A stretch of DNA of 34,214 nucleotides from an uncultured Planctomycetaceae bacterium. Lineage in GTDB: Bacteria > Planctomycetota > Planctomycetia > Planctomycetales > Planctomycetaceae. The notes under the pieces are model-generated. The model made no database searches, was not told the DNA's origin, and was given only the letters and a program-made list of their open reading frames with translations. This document shows positions 1 to 8,272 of the stretch, piece by piece. The stretch lies in assembly GCA_937919915.1 (NCBI GenBank), contig CALFOL010000576.1, positions 1 to 34,214 on the forward strand. Reading direction: 5' to 3'. The position numbers and the translations under genes were made by a program. Positions within the stretch are counted from its first letter, which is position 1. Each line of letters begins with the position of its first letter.

Positions 1-85
1 CGATCACGTCGTAGCCTTCATCGTTCAGCACTTCGACGAGACCTTCGCGCGTGAAGCGGTCGTCTTCTGCAATCAACACTTTCAT
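1..85 (-). CDS. Response regulator receiver domain, N-terminal fragment
   Basis: Only the first 28 codons are inside the window; the gene runs off the left edge. The translation begins MKVLIAEDDRFTREGLVEVL, the classic start of a CheY-like receiver domain: a first beta strand followed by the acidic pair (E7, D8, D9) that helps bind Mg2+ at the phosphorylation site. The phospho-accepting Asp and the output domain lie outside, so the output class cannot be named. The start codon overlaps the stop codon of the upstream histidine kinase by one base (TGATG), so the two genes are translationally coupled and this is the kinase's cognate regulator. Confidence 0.85.
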   Translation of the reverse strand, partial: MKVLIAEDDRFTREGLVEVLNDEGYDVI

Positions 86-1851
86 CAGTCCTGTCCTTTC
101 ATCGTTGCGCGAAAGCAGCAACCGCTGTCGCTGTCTACCAGCACGACATCGCCACCGTGCAGTCGCGCTAACTCGCGGGCGATCGGCAGGCCGATTCCGG
201 TTCCCGCGGCATAGCTGACATCGTTTGAGACTCGAGCAAACGACTGAAACACCGTCTTCCGATTGGCAGCCGCGATTCCTCCACCCGCGTCGCGAACGTC
301 GACCGTCAACAGACCATCGGCAACGGTGCTGTTGATGTTCAGCAGTCCGCCGCCGGCCGCATATTTTTCCACATTGCTGATCAGGTTGCCGAGGATCTGT
401 TCCAGGAAATCGGGGTCCATTCGCAGTGAGGATTCTTTGTCGCAGGTGAGTTGAATGTCGATTTTCTGTTCGACGAAAGCCGGGCGAAAGCGATCGACGA
501 TCTGCTGAATCAGTTTCCCCGGGACTTCATCGCGCGGCTGCAGTTGCAGTGTTTGGCGTTTTTGCCGAGCGAACGTCAACACATTGCCGATCAATCGACT
601 CAGTCGCTGTCCTTCAGAAAGAATAACGTCCAGACGTTCGCGAGGTTTTTCCGCGGTCTCAGTATCGAAGTTCCCGAGGTCTCGATCCAGAAGTTCTGCG
701 TACATGCGAATGTTTGTCAGGGGCGTTTTCAGTTCGTGGGAAACCTGATTGACGAAACTCACCTGTTGAGCGGCTTCGCGCATGTCGCGTGAGTATTCGC
801 GAACGAAAAAGAATGCGATGACCAGTAGAGCCAGAGCCACCGTGATCAGTCCGGCGAACAAACCGACATATACACTGCGCGCCGTGCCCGCCGTCATCCG
901 CGCAGTCGGTACGAAGCACTGCAGCCGCCATGAGGCCAGAGGTTTGGCCAGCGGGACTTCGCACAAAGGACGTGCGTCGTCGGGTGGTTCGTAACTGCCC
1001 CATTGATATACCGCAGCGGCGGATGAATTCACCAGCCGGACTCGAGTTTCCAGGCTGCGCCCAGGTTCGGAATCGCTGTTCACAGTCTCAGGCAATCGGG
1101 CGATCAGATCTGCCATCCAGCGAGCTCGTTCCAAAGCACAGCCCACGATGTGTCCGGATGGCCGACGCTGCCAGTAGATGAGATTCAGTCCACGATCCCA
1201 GTACCACACGAACCATCCTGATGTTTCTTCGAACTGAGGGAAATTCTGGACGACTTTGGATCCGTAGGCATCCAGGACAAGTTCCTGAGCGGTCTGATTC
1301 TGCTGATTGACCTCTGGCGTTGCTGATGCCATGCGTGAAGGTGCGTCGGCCTGTGACAGTGCGCTCCTGTTGTTCGTCCTCGCCCGCTTCACGTTGGCGG
1401 ACGAATTGTTGACGCTGTTGCTGTCCAGTAATCGTTGTTCCGTGCGAGAGACCGCGTCACTCAGATCCTGCCCGGTAAACATTCCGGCAGCCTGAAACAG
1501 AAACGCCTGTTCGTTGACGTTGCGTTCTCCCGCCGGATTGGGATACGTCAAGGTTCCCTGGGGATTCAGCACGAACAGTTGCAGCAACCGGGGTTCGCGG
1601 CGATTAATGTCACGGAGAGCTTCGACGTCGTAGTCGTCGATTGCAGCAACTTTGGCCAGGCTGCGTTCGATGTCCGAGAACACGACGGCCACGTTAGCGT
1701 TGATATCCTGCAGGCGATCTTCCATCAATTCCCGGAAACGCTGCTGCACGACAACCTGTTCGTTTTCTGCCAGTCGCAACACGGCCCAGGTCAATGCTGC
1801 CAGCGGCAGGATGATGATCAGGGCAATCATGATGACGGGACGACGCTTCAT
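85..1851 (-). CDS. Membrane sensor histidine kinase (HisKA/HATPase)
   Basis: This is the sensor kinase of a two-component system. From the ATG at 1851 it is 588 aa. A transmembrane helix lies near residues 5-25, followed by a periplasmic sensor region of about 300 residues with no domain I recognise. A second transmembrane helix is at about 326-350, then the HisKA H-box (SHELKTPL, phospho-acceptor H372). The ATP-binding domain has an N-box (NLISNVEKY, near 489-497), a DAGGGI G1 box (near 521) and a GTGIGL G2 box (near 550). The frame stays open to a GTG at 1962, but that start would put 37 polar residues before the membrane helix, so the ATG is preferred. A TATACT hexamer 8 bases before this ATG could be a -10 box. 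The stop overlaps the response regulator start. The signal sensed is unknown. Confidence 0.9.
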   Translation of the reverse strand: MKRRPVIMIALIIILPLAALTWAVLRLAENEQVVVQQRFRELMEDRLQDINANVAVVFSDIERSLAKVAAIDDYDVEALRDINRREPRLLQLFVLNPQGTLTYPNPAGERNVNEQAFLFQAAGMFTGQDLSDAVSRTEQRLLDSNSVNNSSANVKRARTNNRSALSQADAPSRMASATPEVNQQNQTAQELVLDAYGSKVVQNFPQFEETSGWFVWYWDRGLNLIYWQRRPSGHIVGCALERARWMADLIARLPETVNSDSEPGRSLETRVRLVNSSAAAVYQWGSYEPPDDARPLCEVPLAKPLASWRLQCFVPTARMTAGTARSVYVGLFAGLITVALALLVIAFFFVREYSRDMREAAQQVSFVNQVSHELKTPLTNIRMYAELLDRDLGNFDTETAEKPRERLDVILSEGQRLSRLIGNVLTFARQKRQTLQLQPRDEVPGKLIQQIVDRFRPAFVEQKIDIQLTCDKESSLRMDPDFLEQILGNLISNVEKYAAGGGLLNINSTVADGLLTVDVRDAGGGIAAANRKTVFQSFARVSNDVSYAAGTGIGLPIARELARLHGGDVVLVDSDSGCCFRATMKGQD

Positions 1852-1984
1852 GTCTGCAGTATACCACACATTTGCGGAACTGGCCTCGTCCCGGATGCTT
1901 CGACGTTCCAAGCACGCTGGATGTTCAGCGTGATTGGAAGCGTCAAAGTCTGGAAGCGTCACGGCCGCGACGTGGGAACGTGAC

Positions 1985-3370
1985 CTACTGGGCTGTCTTC
2001 AGTGCGGTGGAGCCTTTGGCTCGCTGCTGAAGATCGACTTCGCTTTGGTAACCTCGGAAGCTCTTGCGAGCAAGATTCGCGGAAGGAGCGTCCTTGTCTT
2101 TTGCCATCTCAATCTGGTCCAGTTGATAGCTGTTTTGCACTGCCAGGTCGCGAAGCCGAGATTCGTCCGCCGGAGCACAATTCGTCGCGTTCGTATTCAG
2201 GTAGTCAACGTTGGTCTGCAACACCTGCTTACAGCGGCGCAGATCGCCCTGATCCAGATACTGCGTGGCCAGTTTATTATTTTCGCTGGATACCAACGCC
2301 ACAACATCCGCCATGGCCGTTTGGTTTATGCTGCTGTTGACCTTCGCTTCGTCATCACTGAAGACCACCTTTGTATCGCCGGAAAGCTTGTCACTTTCGT
2401 GTGTCTTCATGTTGGCGTAGGTCACGCTGACGGTTGCGAGTTTCAGCTTTCCATCTTTCTCACTGGCTGGGACTTCAACTTCAATCACAATGTGCTTGTT
2501 CTGTTCGCTGTAGATTTGCGACATGCGAGTCACAATGTACTGGCCGTTAATGTCAGCTTCGTTTCCGAGCACTTTGACAGGGCGAATGCCTTCCGGAATG
2601 GTCACCTTCACGTCGATCTCCTGAGCGACCACAGACAGCACGTCGTCGAATTCGCTGCGGAAGATATCCGCCAATTCAGAGGCGTCTTCTATGAACAGAT
2701 GGTTCCCACCACTTCCTTTGGCCAGGTTGACCATCAGATCTTCGTTGTAGCCCAGGCCCAGACCAAGCGTCGATACGCTGATGTTTTCTTTCAGCATGGA
2801 TTTGCCAAGACTGCCGAGTTCGCCGGGTGAGGAAGGCCCGACGTTGGCCAGGCCGTCTGACAACAGGATGACGCGGTTGACTCGTTCTTTGTCCAGAAAC
2901 TTCCGAACTTCAGCAGCTCCCTTGCTGACTCCCGCGAACAAGGCTGTGTTGCCGCCTGGTTGAATGCCCTTGATCGCTTTAATGACCATCGCTTTGTCGG
3001 TGAGCTTGGTTGCCGGCACAAGAACTTCCACCGTTGAGTCGTAGGTGACGATGGAAATGATGTCGTCCGCCTGCAGCAGGTTGATCGCGTCGATTGCTGC
3101 GGCTTTGGCCTGTTTGATTTTTTCCCCCTGCATTGAGCCTGACTTGTCCATCACGATGGCCAGATTCACGCCCGCTCGTTTGCGATCGCCTTTCAGTTTG
3201 AATCCTTCCAGACCGACGCGAATCCACGTTGTTTGTTTGTCGCCGGCTTTCAGCACACTATGCACCGGCGAAATGTCGAGTTTGATCTGGTGAGTGTCCG
3301 CGAGGGCCGCAGCGCTGATGGATGTTACGACGACGAGGGCACAGAGTCGGCTGAGTACGTTGTGTTTCAT
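1985..3370 (-). CDS. Secreted von Willebrand factor A domain protein
   Basis: This is a 461-aa exported VWA protein. It starts with a typical Sec signal peptide (MKHNVLSRLCALVVVTSIS, cleavage probably after AALA near residue 24). A short beta region follows, then the VWA domain with a complete MIDAS motif, DKSGS (D75, S77, S79), and TALFAG and LSDGLANVG segments further on. The C-terminal 200 residues form the beta-rich and helical tail seen in bacterial Ca-activated-channel-like VWA proteins. The ATG at 3370 is chosen over the one at 3391 because GGGAGA sits six bases before it. VWA domains usually mediate metal-dependent protein binding; the partner here is unknown. It lies upstream of, and on the same strand as, the kinase, but probably has its own promoter in the 3371-3500 spacer. 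Confidence 0.85.
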   Translation of the reverse strand: MKHNVLSRLCALVVVTSISAAALADTHQIKLDISPVHSVLKAGDKQTTWIRVGLEGFKLKGDRKRAGVNLAIVMDKSGSMQGEKIKQAKAAAIDAINLLQADDIISIVTYDSTVEVLVPATKLTDKAMVIKAIKGIQPGGNTALFAGVSKGAAEVRKFLDKERVNRVILLSDGLANVGPSSPGELGSLGKSMLKENISVSTLGLGLGYNEDLMVNLAKGSGGNHLFIEDASELADIFRSEFDDVLSVVAQEIDVKVTIPEGIRPVKVLGNEADINGQYIVTRMSQIYSEQNKHIVIEVEVPASEKDGKLKLATVSVTYANMKTHESDKLSGDTKVVFSDDEAKVNSSINQTAMADVVALVSSENNKLATQYLDQGDLRRCKQVLQTNVDYLNTNATNCAPADESRLRDLAVQNSYQLDQIEMAKDKDAPSANLARKSFRGYQSEVDLQQRAKGSTALKTAQ

Positions 3371-3460
3371 GACAGGTCTCCCGAATTCCATTGGATTTGT
3401 AAGTGGAGCGTTTCCAGATGTGTATTGGACTGCGGATCGGTCCAGCGGTGGTCAGAGCTC

Positions 3461-3489
3461 TGTAAGAAGAGTGTAAGACATTTGTAAAA
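3461..3489 (-). promoter_or_regulatory. Three direct repeats with exact 11-bp period, candidate response-regulator site
   Basis: On the plus strand TGTAAGA (3461-3467), TGTAAGA (3472-3478) and TGTAAAA (3483-3489) follow one another with an 11-bp period. Read towards the VWA gene they are TTTTACA, TCTTACA and TCTTACA with 4-bp spacers. Direct repeats phased by 11 bp, close to one helical turn, are how OmpR/PhoB-type winged-helix regulators bind; Bacillus Pho boxes are TTAACA-like units with the same period. The block lies 91-119 bp upstream of the VWA start codon. The site is seen directly; its function is inferred. Confidence 0.4.
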
Positions 3490-3539
3490 CGCTGCCAGAG
3501 GCGGGAAATGGCTGGGTGGCAGCCGCCGTTTACCAGCCT

Positions 3540-3855
3540 GCGAAGTTTACCAGCACGATGCGCCAGCGAATGAATTGTTAGAAACGCTGGAGATTCACGT
3601 GCTGACGCCGCGTGCTGGTGTCAGCAGTCGTGAGTCCGGTTATAGCGGGTTTTCCAGCAGACAATGCACAGCTGTATTTTGAGAGGAAATTCTGTCTGGA
3701 TTGACGCCCGAACGCGTTCGGTTTTGGTCGATGACGGATATGAGGCGGTGCGTTCTCAAAGCCTGCCTCCTTAAAAATGGTCCGAACACCGTGGCAAAAC
3801 GGTTTCATCGTCGCCGTCTCCGTTCAACCCCCTCTGAACGGTGACGGCGATTTTT
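3540..3855 (+). ncRNA. Candidate structured RNA ending in an intrinsic terminator
   Basis: This spacer has no credible ORF but is dense in complementary segments. CCAGCACG (3550-3557) can pair with CGTGCTGG (3611-3618), or its last seven bases with CGTGCTG (3598-3604). CCAGCG (3563-3568) pairs with CGCTGG (3585-3590). TTTGAGA (3679-3685) pairs with TCTCAAA (3754-3760) and encloses the perfect palindrome CCGAACGCGTTCGG (3708-3721). A strong plus-strand terminator follows. Every gene to the left reads on the minus strand, so a plus-strand transcript ending here has no coding source. It could be a small RNA or an abandoned leader of the recombinase gene. It does not show the conserved cores of tmRNA, RNase P RNA or SRP RNA. 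The 5' end is a guess. Confidence 0.25.
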
Positions 3856-3856
3856 A
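3811..3856 (+). terminator. Strong rho-independent terminator
   Basis: A 16-bp stem with one mismatch (3811-3826 with 3835-3850) surrounds an 8-base loop and is followed directly by TTTTTATTT. The U-tract is on the plus strand only, so it terminates plus-strand transcription. It sits about 40 bp before the recombinase start and no plus-strand gene precedes it. Confidence 0.75.
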
Positions 3857-3893
3857 TTTGTGGACGACGTAGAACTTATTCCTCGAGCGATTC

Positions 3894-4850
3894 ATGTCAC
3901 GACGTAAAAAGCCACCTGCCGGAAGTCGAGTCAGTGCTGGAGACTTCCAGGATCCGGCCACCTGGCTGCCAGGTTTCATCGCGTATCTGGAAGCCGAATG
4001 CGGGATGTCGCAAAACACGGTAATGGCGTACCGTCGAGACCTGGAGAAATTCTTCAACTGGAATAAAGAGCACGCTCTTAAGACGGTCCATCAGGTTGAC
4101 ATCGCAACGATGACCGCATTCCTGGATCACTTGCAGAACCGCGACCTCGCCAGCAGCAGCATCGCCAGAAACCTGGCCGCGATTCGCATGTTCTTCCGCT
4201 ATCTGATGCTGGAGTCCGTTCTCGCGGAAAGCCAGGTGGATCTAATCAGTTCTCCGAAACTATGGCAGCGGCTTCCGCGCGTCCTGAGTCCGGATATGGT
4301 GAATGAGTTATTGAATGCTCCGATCGGTTCAGCGGATCGATACCATCGACGAGATCGAGCTTTACTGGCAGTGATGTATGCAACCGGCTGCCGAGTTTCC
4401 GAAGTCACCGGCCTGAAGCTGTCTGACCTGAACATGACCGAACGATACGCACGGTGTACAGGTAAAGGCAACAAGCAACGGATGGTGTCTCTGACACCCG
4501 TTGCCATTCAGGCGATCACTCAGTACCTGAGCATTGAACGTGCAGACATGGTGGCCAATGCCGTCGGAGATGACGGCTGGCTGTTTGTAACTCGCAGCGG
4601 TAATCGCATGAATCGCGAAACCGTTTGGTCATTAATCCAACGGTATGCAGCGCGATCCGGCTGTGGTTCAGAAATCAGTCCGCATACTCTGAGACACAGC
4701 TTCGCCACGCATCTGCTGGCGGGAGGCGCCGACATCCGGGCGTTGCAGGAGATGCTGGGGCACGCGAATATTCGCACGACTCAGATCTACACACACGTCG
4801 ATCATACCAGGCTGAAGAGCGTACATTCGAAGTGCCATCCACGAGGATAG
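3894..4850 (+). CDS. xerD: XerD-type tyrosine recombinase
   Basis: This 318-aa site-specific recombinase most likely resolves chromosome dimers at dif together with a partner encoded elsewhere. An N-terminal SAM-like core-binding domain (about 25-110) precedes the catalytic domain. All catalytic residues are present with XerD spacing: R167 in GCRVSE, K191 in GKGNK, H264 and R267 in HTLRHSF, H290 in LGHANI and the nucleophile Y299 in QIYTHV. The C-terminus (LKSVHSKCHPRG) matches the XerC/D tail that contacts the partner subunit. Length and motifs fit a housekeeping Xer protein better than a phage integrase, and nothing mobile surrounds it. The choice of XerD over XerC rests on general likeness. 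No strong Shine-Dalgarno is visible before the ATG. Confidence 0.9.
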   Translation: MSRRKKPPAGSRVSAGDFQDPATWLPGFIAYLEAECGMSQNTVMAYRRDLEKFFNWNKEHALKTVHQVDIATMTAFLDHLQNRDLASSSIARNLAAIRMFFRYLMLESVLAESQVDLISSPKLWQRLPRVLSPDMVNELLNAPIGSADRYHRRDRALLAVMYATGCRVSEVTGLKLSDLNMTERYARCTGKGNKQRMVSLTPVAIQAITQYLSIERADMVANAVGDDGWLFVTRSGNRMNRETVWSLIQRYAARSGCGSEISPHTLRHSFATHLLAGGADIRALQEMLGHANIRTTQIYTHVDHTRLKSVHSKCHPRG

Positions 4851-4893
4851 CGTTTAGACTTCTGACTCAAACTCGTCGGCGCCTGGACACAAT

Positions 4894-4936
4894 GGCCGGT
4901 CGGAACCGGCCCTGCAATCGCTCCCATTTGAGCGAT
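4894..4936. terminator. Paired hairpins between convergent genes, possible bidirectional terminator
   Basis: Two perfect hairpins lie between the convergent recombinase and symporter genes: GGCCGG (4894-4899) with CCGGCC (4906-4911), and ATCGCTC (4917-4923) with GAGCGAT (4930-4936). Neither has a clean U-tract, so termination is inferred from stem strength and position. Confidence 0.4.
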
Positions 4937-4955
4937 GAGTTATTTAGAATCTGCA

Positions 4956-6581
4956 TCAGGAGGCAGGGCTGACGGCCGGCGTGTCTTCTCGGCTGGCTTC
5001 AACCACAGCACAACCGCAGCTGTCGCTCCAGACATTCACTGATGTGCGGCACATGTCCAGGACTCGGTCAACAGCGATGATGATGCCTTGAGCTTCCAGC
5101 GGAAGTCCAACAGCCTGCAGCACGATCGCCATCATGACCAGTCCGGCGTGCGGAATCCCGGCGGCTCCGATGCTGGCGATCAACGCGGTAAATGCGACGG
5201 TGATTTGTTGGGCCAGCGTGAGATCGAATCCTGCTGTGGCCTGAGCGATAAACATCACCGCGACCACTTCGTATAAAGCCGTCCCGTCCATGTTGATGGT
5301 GGCTCCGAGTGGCAGGACGAATGAGCTGGTTTCGTTGGAAATCCCCGCCCGCTTTTCGACGCAGTTCATAGTCAGCGGCAATGTGGCATTGGATGACGCG
5401 GTCGAAAATGCCGTCAGCAACGCAGGGCTCATTTGTCTGGCGAACTGCCATGGGTTCCGTTTGCCGAACAGCTTGAGTCCCAGCGGCAGGATGATGACAG
5501 CGTGAACGGCCAGCGCGGAAAAGACAGTCAACATGTACCACGCCAGAGTCTTGAAGATCGCTAATCCCTGTGTGCCGGTTGCATAGATCATGAAGGCCGC
5601 CACACCGATTGGTGCCAGGCTGATGACGGCGGCCGTCATTCGCATGATCACTGCAAACGCAGATTCGAACAGTTCCTTCAGCCGACGACCATGTTCGCCA
5701 CCGACAAAATTGATAAACATTCCAGTCAGGATCGCGAACGAAATGATCGACAGGAATTCGCCGCCCGCAATCGCAGCGAATGGATTCGTCGGAATCAATC
5801 TGTTGATCTGCTGATAGATGATTTCGGTAAGAGACTGGTCGGCCGGTTCCAGTGATTCGCCGCCGCCGGGAAGAATCGCACCCACGCCCGGCTGGATGAG
5901 ATTCACCAGGATCAGCCCGACGGTGATCGCCAGCATGCTGGTCACGACGTAGTATAGTATCGTCCGGCTGAACATGCGTCCGAAGTTCCCCTGCCCGCCG
6001 AGTCCGGTGACTCCGGTAATCAGCGATGTCAGAATTAGCGGCACTGTGACCATTTTCAACAGTCGCAGGAAGAGGTCGCCGATTGCTTTCGCAAGGGTGA
6101 TAATCCGGCCACCGATACCTGCTGGATTGTTGGTTGCCAGAGTCTTCCAGAATACGGGTAACGATTCTGTATCAGCCGCAGAAATCGTGGTGACCGCGGG
6201 CACTCCGTCGTGAGACCTTTGCCATGTGACCGTGACGCCGTTCATGCTTGACGCAAAGCGAGCTTTTGCTTCTGTCACCGCTGTTGGCCCGCGATCCGTG
6301 GGCCGCATCTGTTCTGCCAGCCTGGGAAAACTGTCGGCGAATTGCTGTTCGGTGGCAAACGTTTGCGAGAACAGCACGCTGCGATCAGCATCGGCCGTCG
6401 TTTCTTTCAGCGTCAGGCCTGCGTCAGTGGTTTCAAGAGTAACCTTAATCGGCGTATCAACGGCCACGTCGCCGGGATTGACCAGCACGCCGATAATCGT
6501 CCCGACGATCATTGCCAGCAGGATCTGAATGTGGAGCGGGAAGCGTTTAGTAGGTGTGTCGCTGGTTGACATAACGTGCAT
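4956..6581 (-). CDS. Dicarboxylate/amino acid:cation symporter (DAACS) with extracytoplasmic insertion
   Basis: A 541-aa member of the GltP/DctA (glutamate/dicarboxylate:Na+ or H+) family in the inner membrane. Core signatures are present: the serine-rich hairpin TASSNATLP (394-402), NMDGT (430-434) in the TM7 substrate and cation site, IGAAGIPHAG in the second hairpin (about 471-480), and DRVLDMCRTSVNV (505-517) in TM8, where Asp and Arg select acidic substrates. The family is usually 400-450 aa. The excess is a polar stretch of about 125 residues (38-160) between TM1 and the next membrane helix, predicted to lie outside the membrane. The end of TM8 reads NVWSDSCG, where NVxGD is usual. The start is M1 or M4. 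The substrate is probably an acidic amino acid or C4-dicarboxylate. Confidence 0.88.
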   Translation of the reverse strand: MHVMSTSDTPTKRFPLHIQILLAMIVGTIIGVLVNPGDVAVDTPIKVTLETTDAGLTLKETTADADRSVLFSQTFATEQQFADSFPRLAEQMRPTDRGPTAVTEAKARFASSMNGVTVTWQRSHDGVPAVTTISAADTESLPVFWKTLATNNPAGIGGRIITLAKAIGDLFLRLLKMVTVPLILTSLITGVTGLGGQGNFGRMFSRTILYYVVTSMLAITVGLILVNLIQPGVGAILPGGGESLEPADQSLTEIIYQQINRLIPTNPFAAIAGGEFLSIISFAILTGMFINFVGGEHGRRLKELFESAFAVIMRMTAAVISLAPIGVAAFMIYATGTQGLAIFKTLAWYMLTVFSALAVHAVIILPLGLKLFGKRNPWQFARQMSPALLTAFSTASSNATLPLTMNCVEKRAGISNETSSFVLPLGATINMDGTALYEVVAVMFIAQATAGFDLTLAQQITVAFTALIASIGAAGIPHAGLVMMAIVLQAVGLPLEAQGIIIAVDRVLDMCRTSVNVWSDSCGCAVVEASREDTPAVSPAS

Positions 6582-6613
6582 GTTTCAACGGAGATTGGTG
6601 CAGGAGCTAACGA

Positions 6614-6643
6614 GTCTCTGCACATTACACACGACGCAGAGAC
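6614..6643. repeat. Perfect 8-bp inverted repeat in the peptidase-symporter spacer
   Basis: GTCTCTGC (6614-6621) and GCAGAGAC (6636-6643) are exact reverse complements with a 14-base loop, just upstream of the symporter start. No U-tract follows on the minus strand. It could be an operator for the symporter or a weak terminator for the peptidase gene. Nothing else stands out in the 194-bp spacer. Confidence 0.4.
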
Positions 6644-6775
6644 CTGCCGCAAACCAGGTGGCCAGCGTTACATACCAGGACGAAACGTCAACGCGTGAGT
6701 CATGCTGTCGATTCACTCGCTGGCGATTCGGGCTGGTATGGTGGGGCAGCCCGGTTGTCGAGGCACTTCGTGAGC

Positions 6776-8272
6776 CTACCGCCGATTGGTCTCGTCAGCT
6801 GCGGCCGTTTGTGTCCCCGTCGCTGCAACAACGGTCACCTGCAACTGACTCTCGCTGGACGCCAGGATTTCCAGTGTTCCACAGCGCTGCACAGGCGCAG
6901 TCCATGTGAATGCTGTGCCGGCGAGTTGCAGTTTCAGCTCGTTGTCTGCTCGCAGCACGTGGCGGGGAAATTCACGGGGCGATGCCATCAGGCTCAATCC
7001 CCATGCCCGAAATGTTTCAGAAAAGCTGTTCCCCGTGACCGATTCCAGCCGGTCGGTGCCAGGAAGTGGACAGCACACTAATGTCCGCAGCGTTTCCTGA
7101 GGCATCTGTTGCAGCGTGTTACTAAGAAACAAACAGGCTGCCGCCCGAGTCGGTCCACGACGTAACGATTGTTGTTGAACACAGTCTGGAATCACCAGTG
7201 GAAAACGATGTGGCTCGCGAGTGAAGTCTGACAGGCGCGTCCTGAGATTGTCGCTGGCGGGATTTATCTGCATTTCCAGATAGTGTGCGATGGCTTCATT
7301 CAGCCAGCCGGGCAATTGCCATTGATCTTCCGGGGACGCCTGCCGGATCGCGCAGAAGGTAGCTGCGTGCGCGAGTTCATGGGCCAGGATGGCGTCGAGT
7401 TCTCTGCCTGTGGGTAACAGTCGATCGAGGTAGACGATGTCTCCGCCTGCGCCGGCTAAATCGACAGAAGGGAGTTCGGACAGAAAGTCGTCGGGCCGAA
7501 CACAACCTGTGATGGGCTGCTGCGTCTCATTCGCTGGTTCGCCTGTGGTCAGTCTGGCAAGTACAAAGCAAAGTCGACCGTCCTCATCCAGATCCGTGAC
7601 CTGACCGATTTGTGTTTCGATGTACTCCAGAACACGACCCTCTGCGCGCTGAATGATCTCCGTCGCCACGGTGATGACATCCCGCCGTGGTTGGTGATTC
7701 GTCGCAACAGCAGCAGCATCGTCGCCGTCAACCAGAAACACGGACACCCGGCGACCACGTGCGATTTCTGTCGCCAGCACGTTGCGATCGTAGACTCGCT
7801 GGCCACAGAAACACGGTACGACGAATCTGCGACGACGCGGAAGTTCGAAGTCCTGCTGAACCACCACGTCGACGGGCTCGCATTCAATGGCGATCGGGGA
7901 CTGGTCTGTCTGCGTGAGAGGTACAGGCAAGATCGCCGCGATGGGTGTTTCCCAGCCTTCCGGGAAAGTCATCACCTTATGGCTGCTGGTTAGCAGGTGC
8001 GGAGATGTGCCGTCATCGTTGGCAGTATCGGGATGCCATAACAAGCGAACCTGATGGCGATGAGCGAACTGATCCAGACTACCCAACAGGACCGCAGTTC
8101 CAGGTGTCAGCCGAATCGTCGCGCGTTCGTCGGTGTCGAGTAAAACGAATGACGTCCGATTGAGCGGGGTCAGACCGGAATCTGAGGAAGGTGGATCTGA
8201 AATGGGGTACTGACTGTGAAAAGCAGCGGCCAGGGCGATTAGAAGAGTAATTTTCTTCGCGCTGTCACCCAC
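6776..8272 (-). CDS. Secreted HExxH metallopeptidase-like protein
   Basis: A 498-aa protein I cannot assign to a named enzyme. A short hydrophobic N-terminus (ITLLIALAAAF, residues 8-18) looks like a signal peptide. The zinc-peptidase motif HELAH is at 298-302, followed by GWLNEAIAHYLE (322-333), whose E326 is well placed as the third zinc ligand of a gluzincin. A preceding DLDEDGRLCFVLARL segment (227-241) resembles the DxDGD-type strand of M30 hyicolysin-like peptidases. The GTG at 8272 is the first possible start because an in-frame TGA immediately precedes it; an AGG lies seven bases upstream. The region before the catalytic part (30-200) has no match I recognise. It could be an active extracellular protease or a lipoprotein-like relative. 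Confidence 0.65.
   Translation of the reverse strand: MGDSAKKITLLIALAAAFHSQYPISDPPSSDSGLTPLNRTSFVLLDTDERATIRLTPGTAVLLGSLDQFAHRHQVRLLWHPDTANDDGTSPHLLTSSHKVMTFPEGWETPIAAILPVPLTQTDQSPIAIECEPVDVVVQQDFELPRRRRFVVPCFCGQRVYDRNVLATEIARGRRVSVFLVDGDDAAAVATNHQPRRDVITVATEIIQRAEGRVLEYIETQIGQVTDLDEDGRLCFVLARLTTGEPANETQQPITGCVRPDDFLSELPSVDLAGAGGDIVYLDRLLPTGRELDAILAHELAHAATFCAIRQASPEDQWQLPGWLNEAIAHYLEMQINPASDNLRTRLSDFTREPHRFPLVIPDCVQQQSLRRGPTRAAACLFLSNTLQQMPQETLRTLVCCPLPGTDRLESVTGNSFSETFRAWGLSLMASPREFPRHVLRADNELKLQLAGTAFTWTAPVQRCGTLEILASSESQLQVTVVAATGTQTAAADETNRR

Noticed and set aside
3578-3808. 76-aa minus-strand ORF in the gene-free spacer
   Set aside because: It runs through several stem-forming segments, has no ribosome-binding site and its composition is not protein-like.
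3676-3856. 6S RNA, RNase P RNA, SRP RNA or tmRNA
   Set aside because: The conserved cores of these RNAs could not be found; the GAGAGGAAAT segment only loosely resembles part of the RNase P core.
3894-4850. Integrase of a mobile island
   Set aside because: It matches housekeeping XerD in length, catalytic spacing and C-terminus, and no tRNA, att repeats or cargo genes lie beside it.
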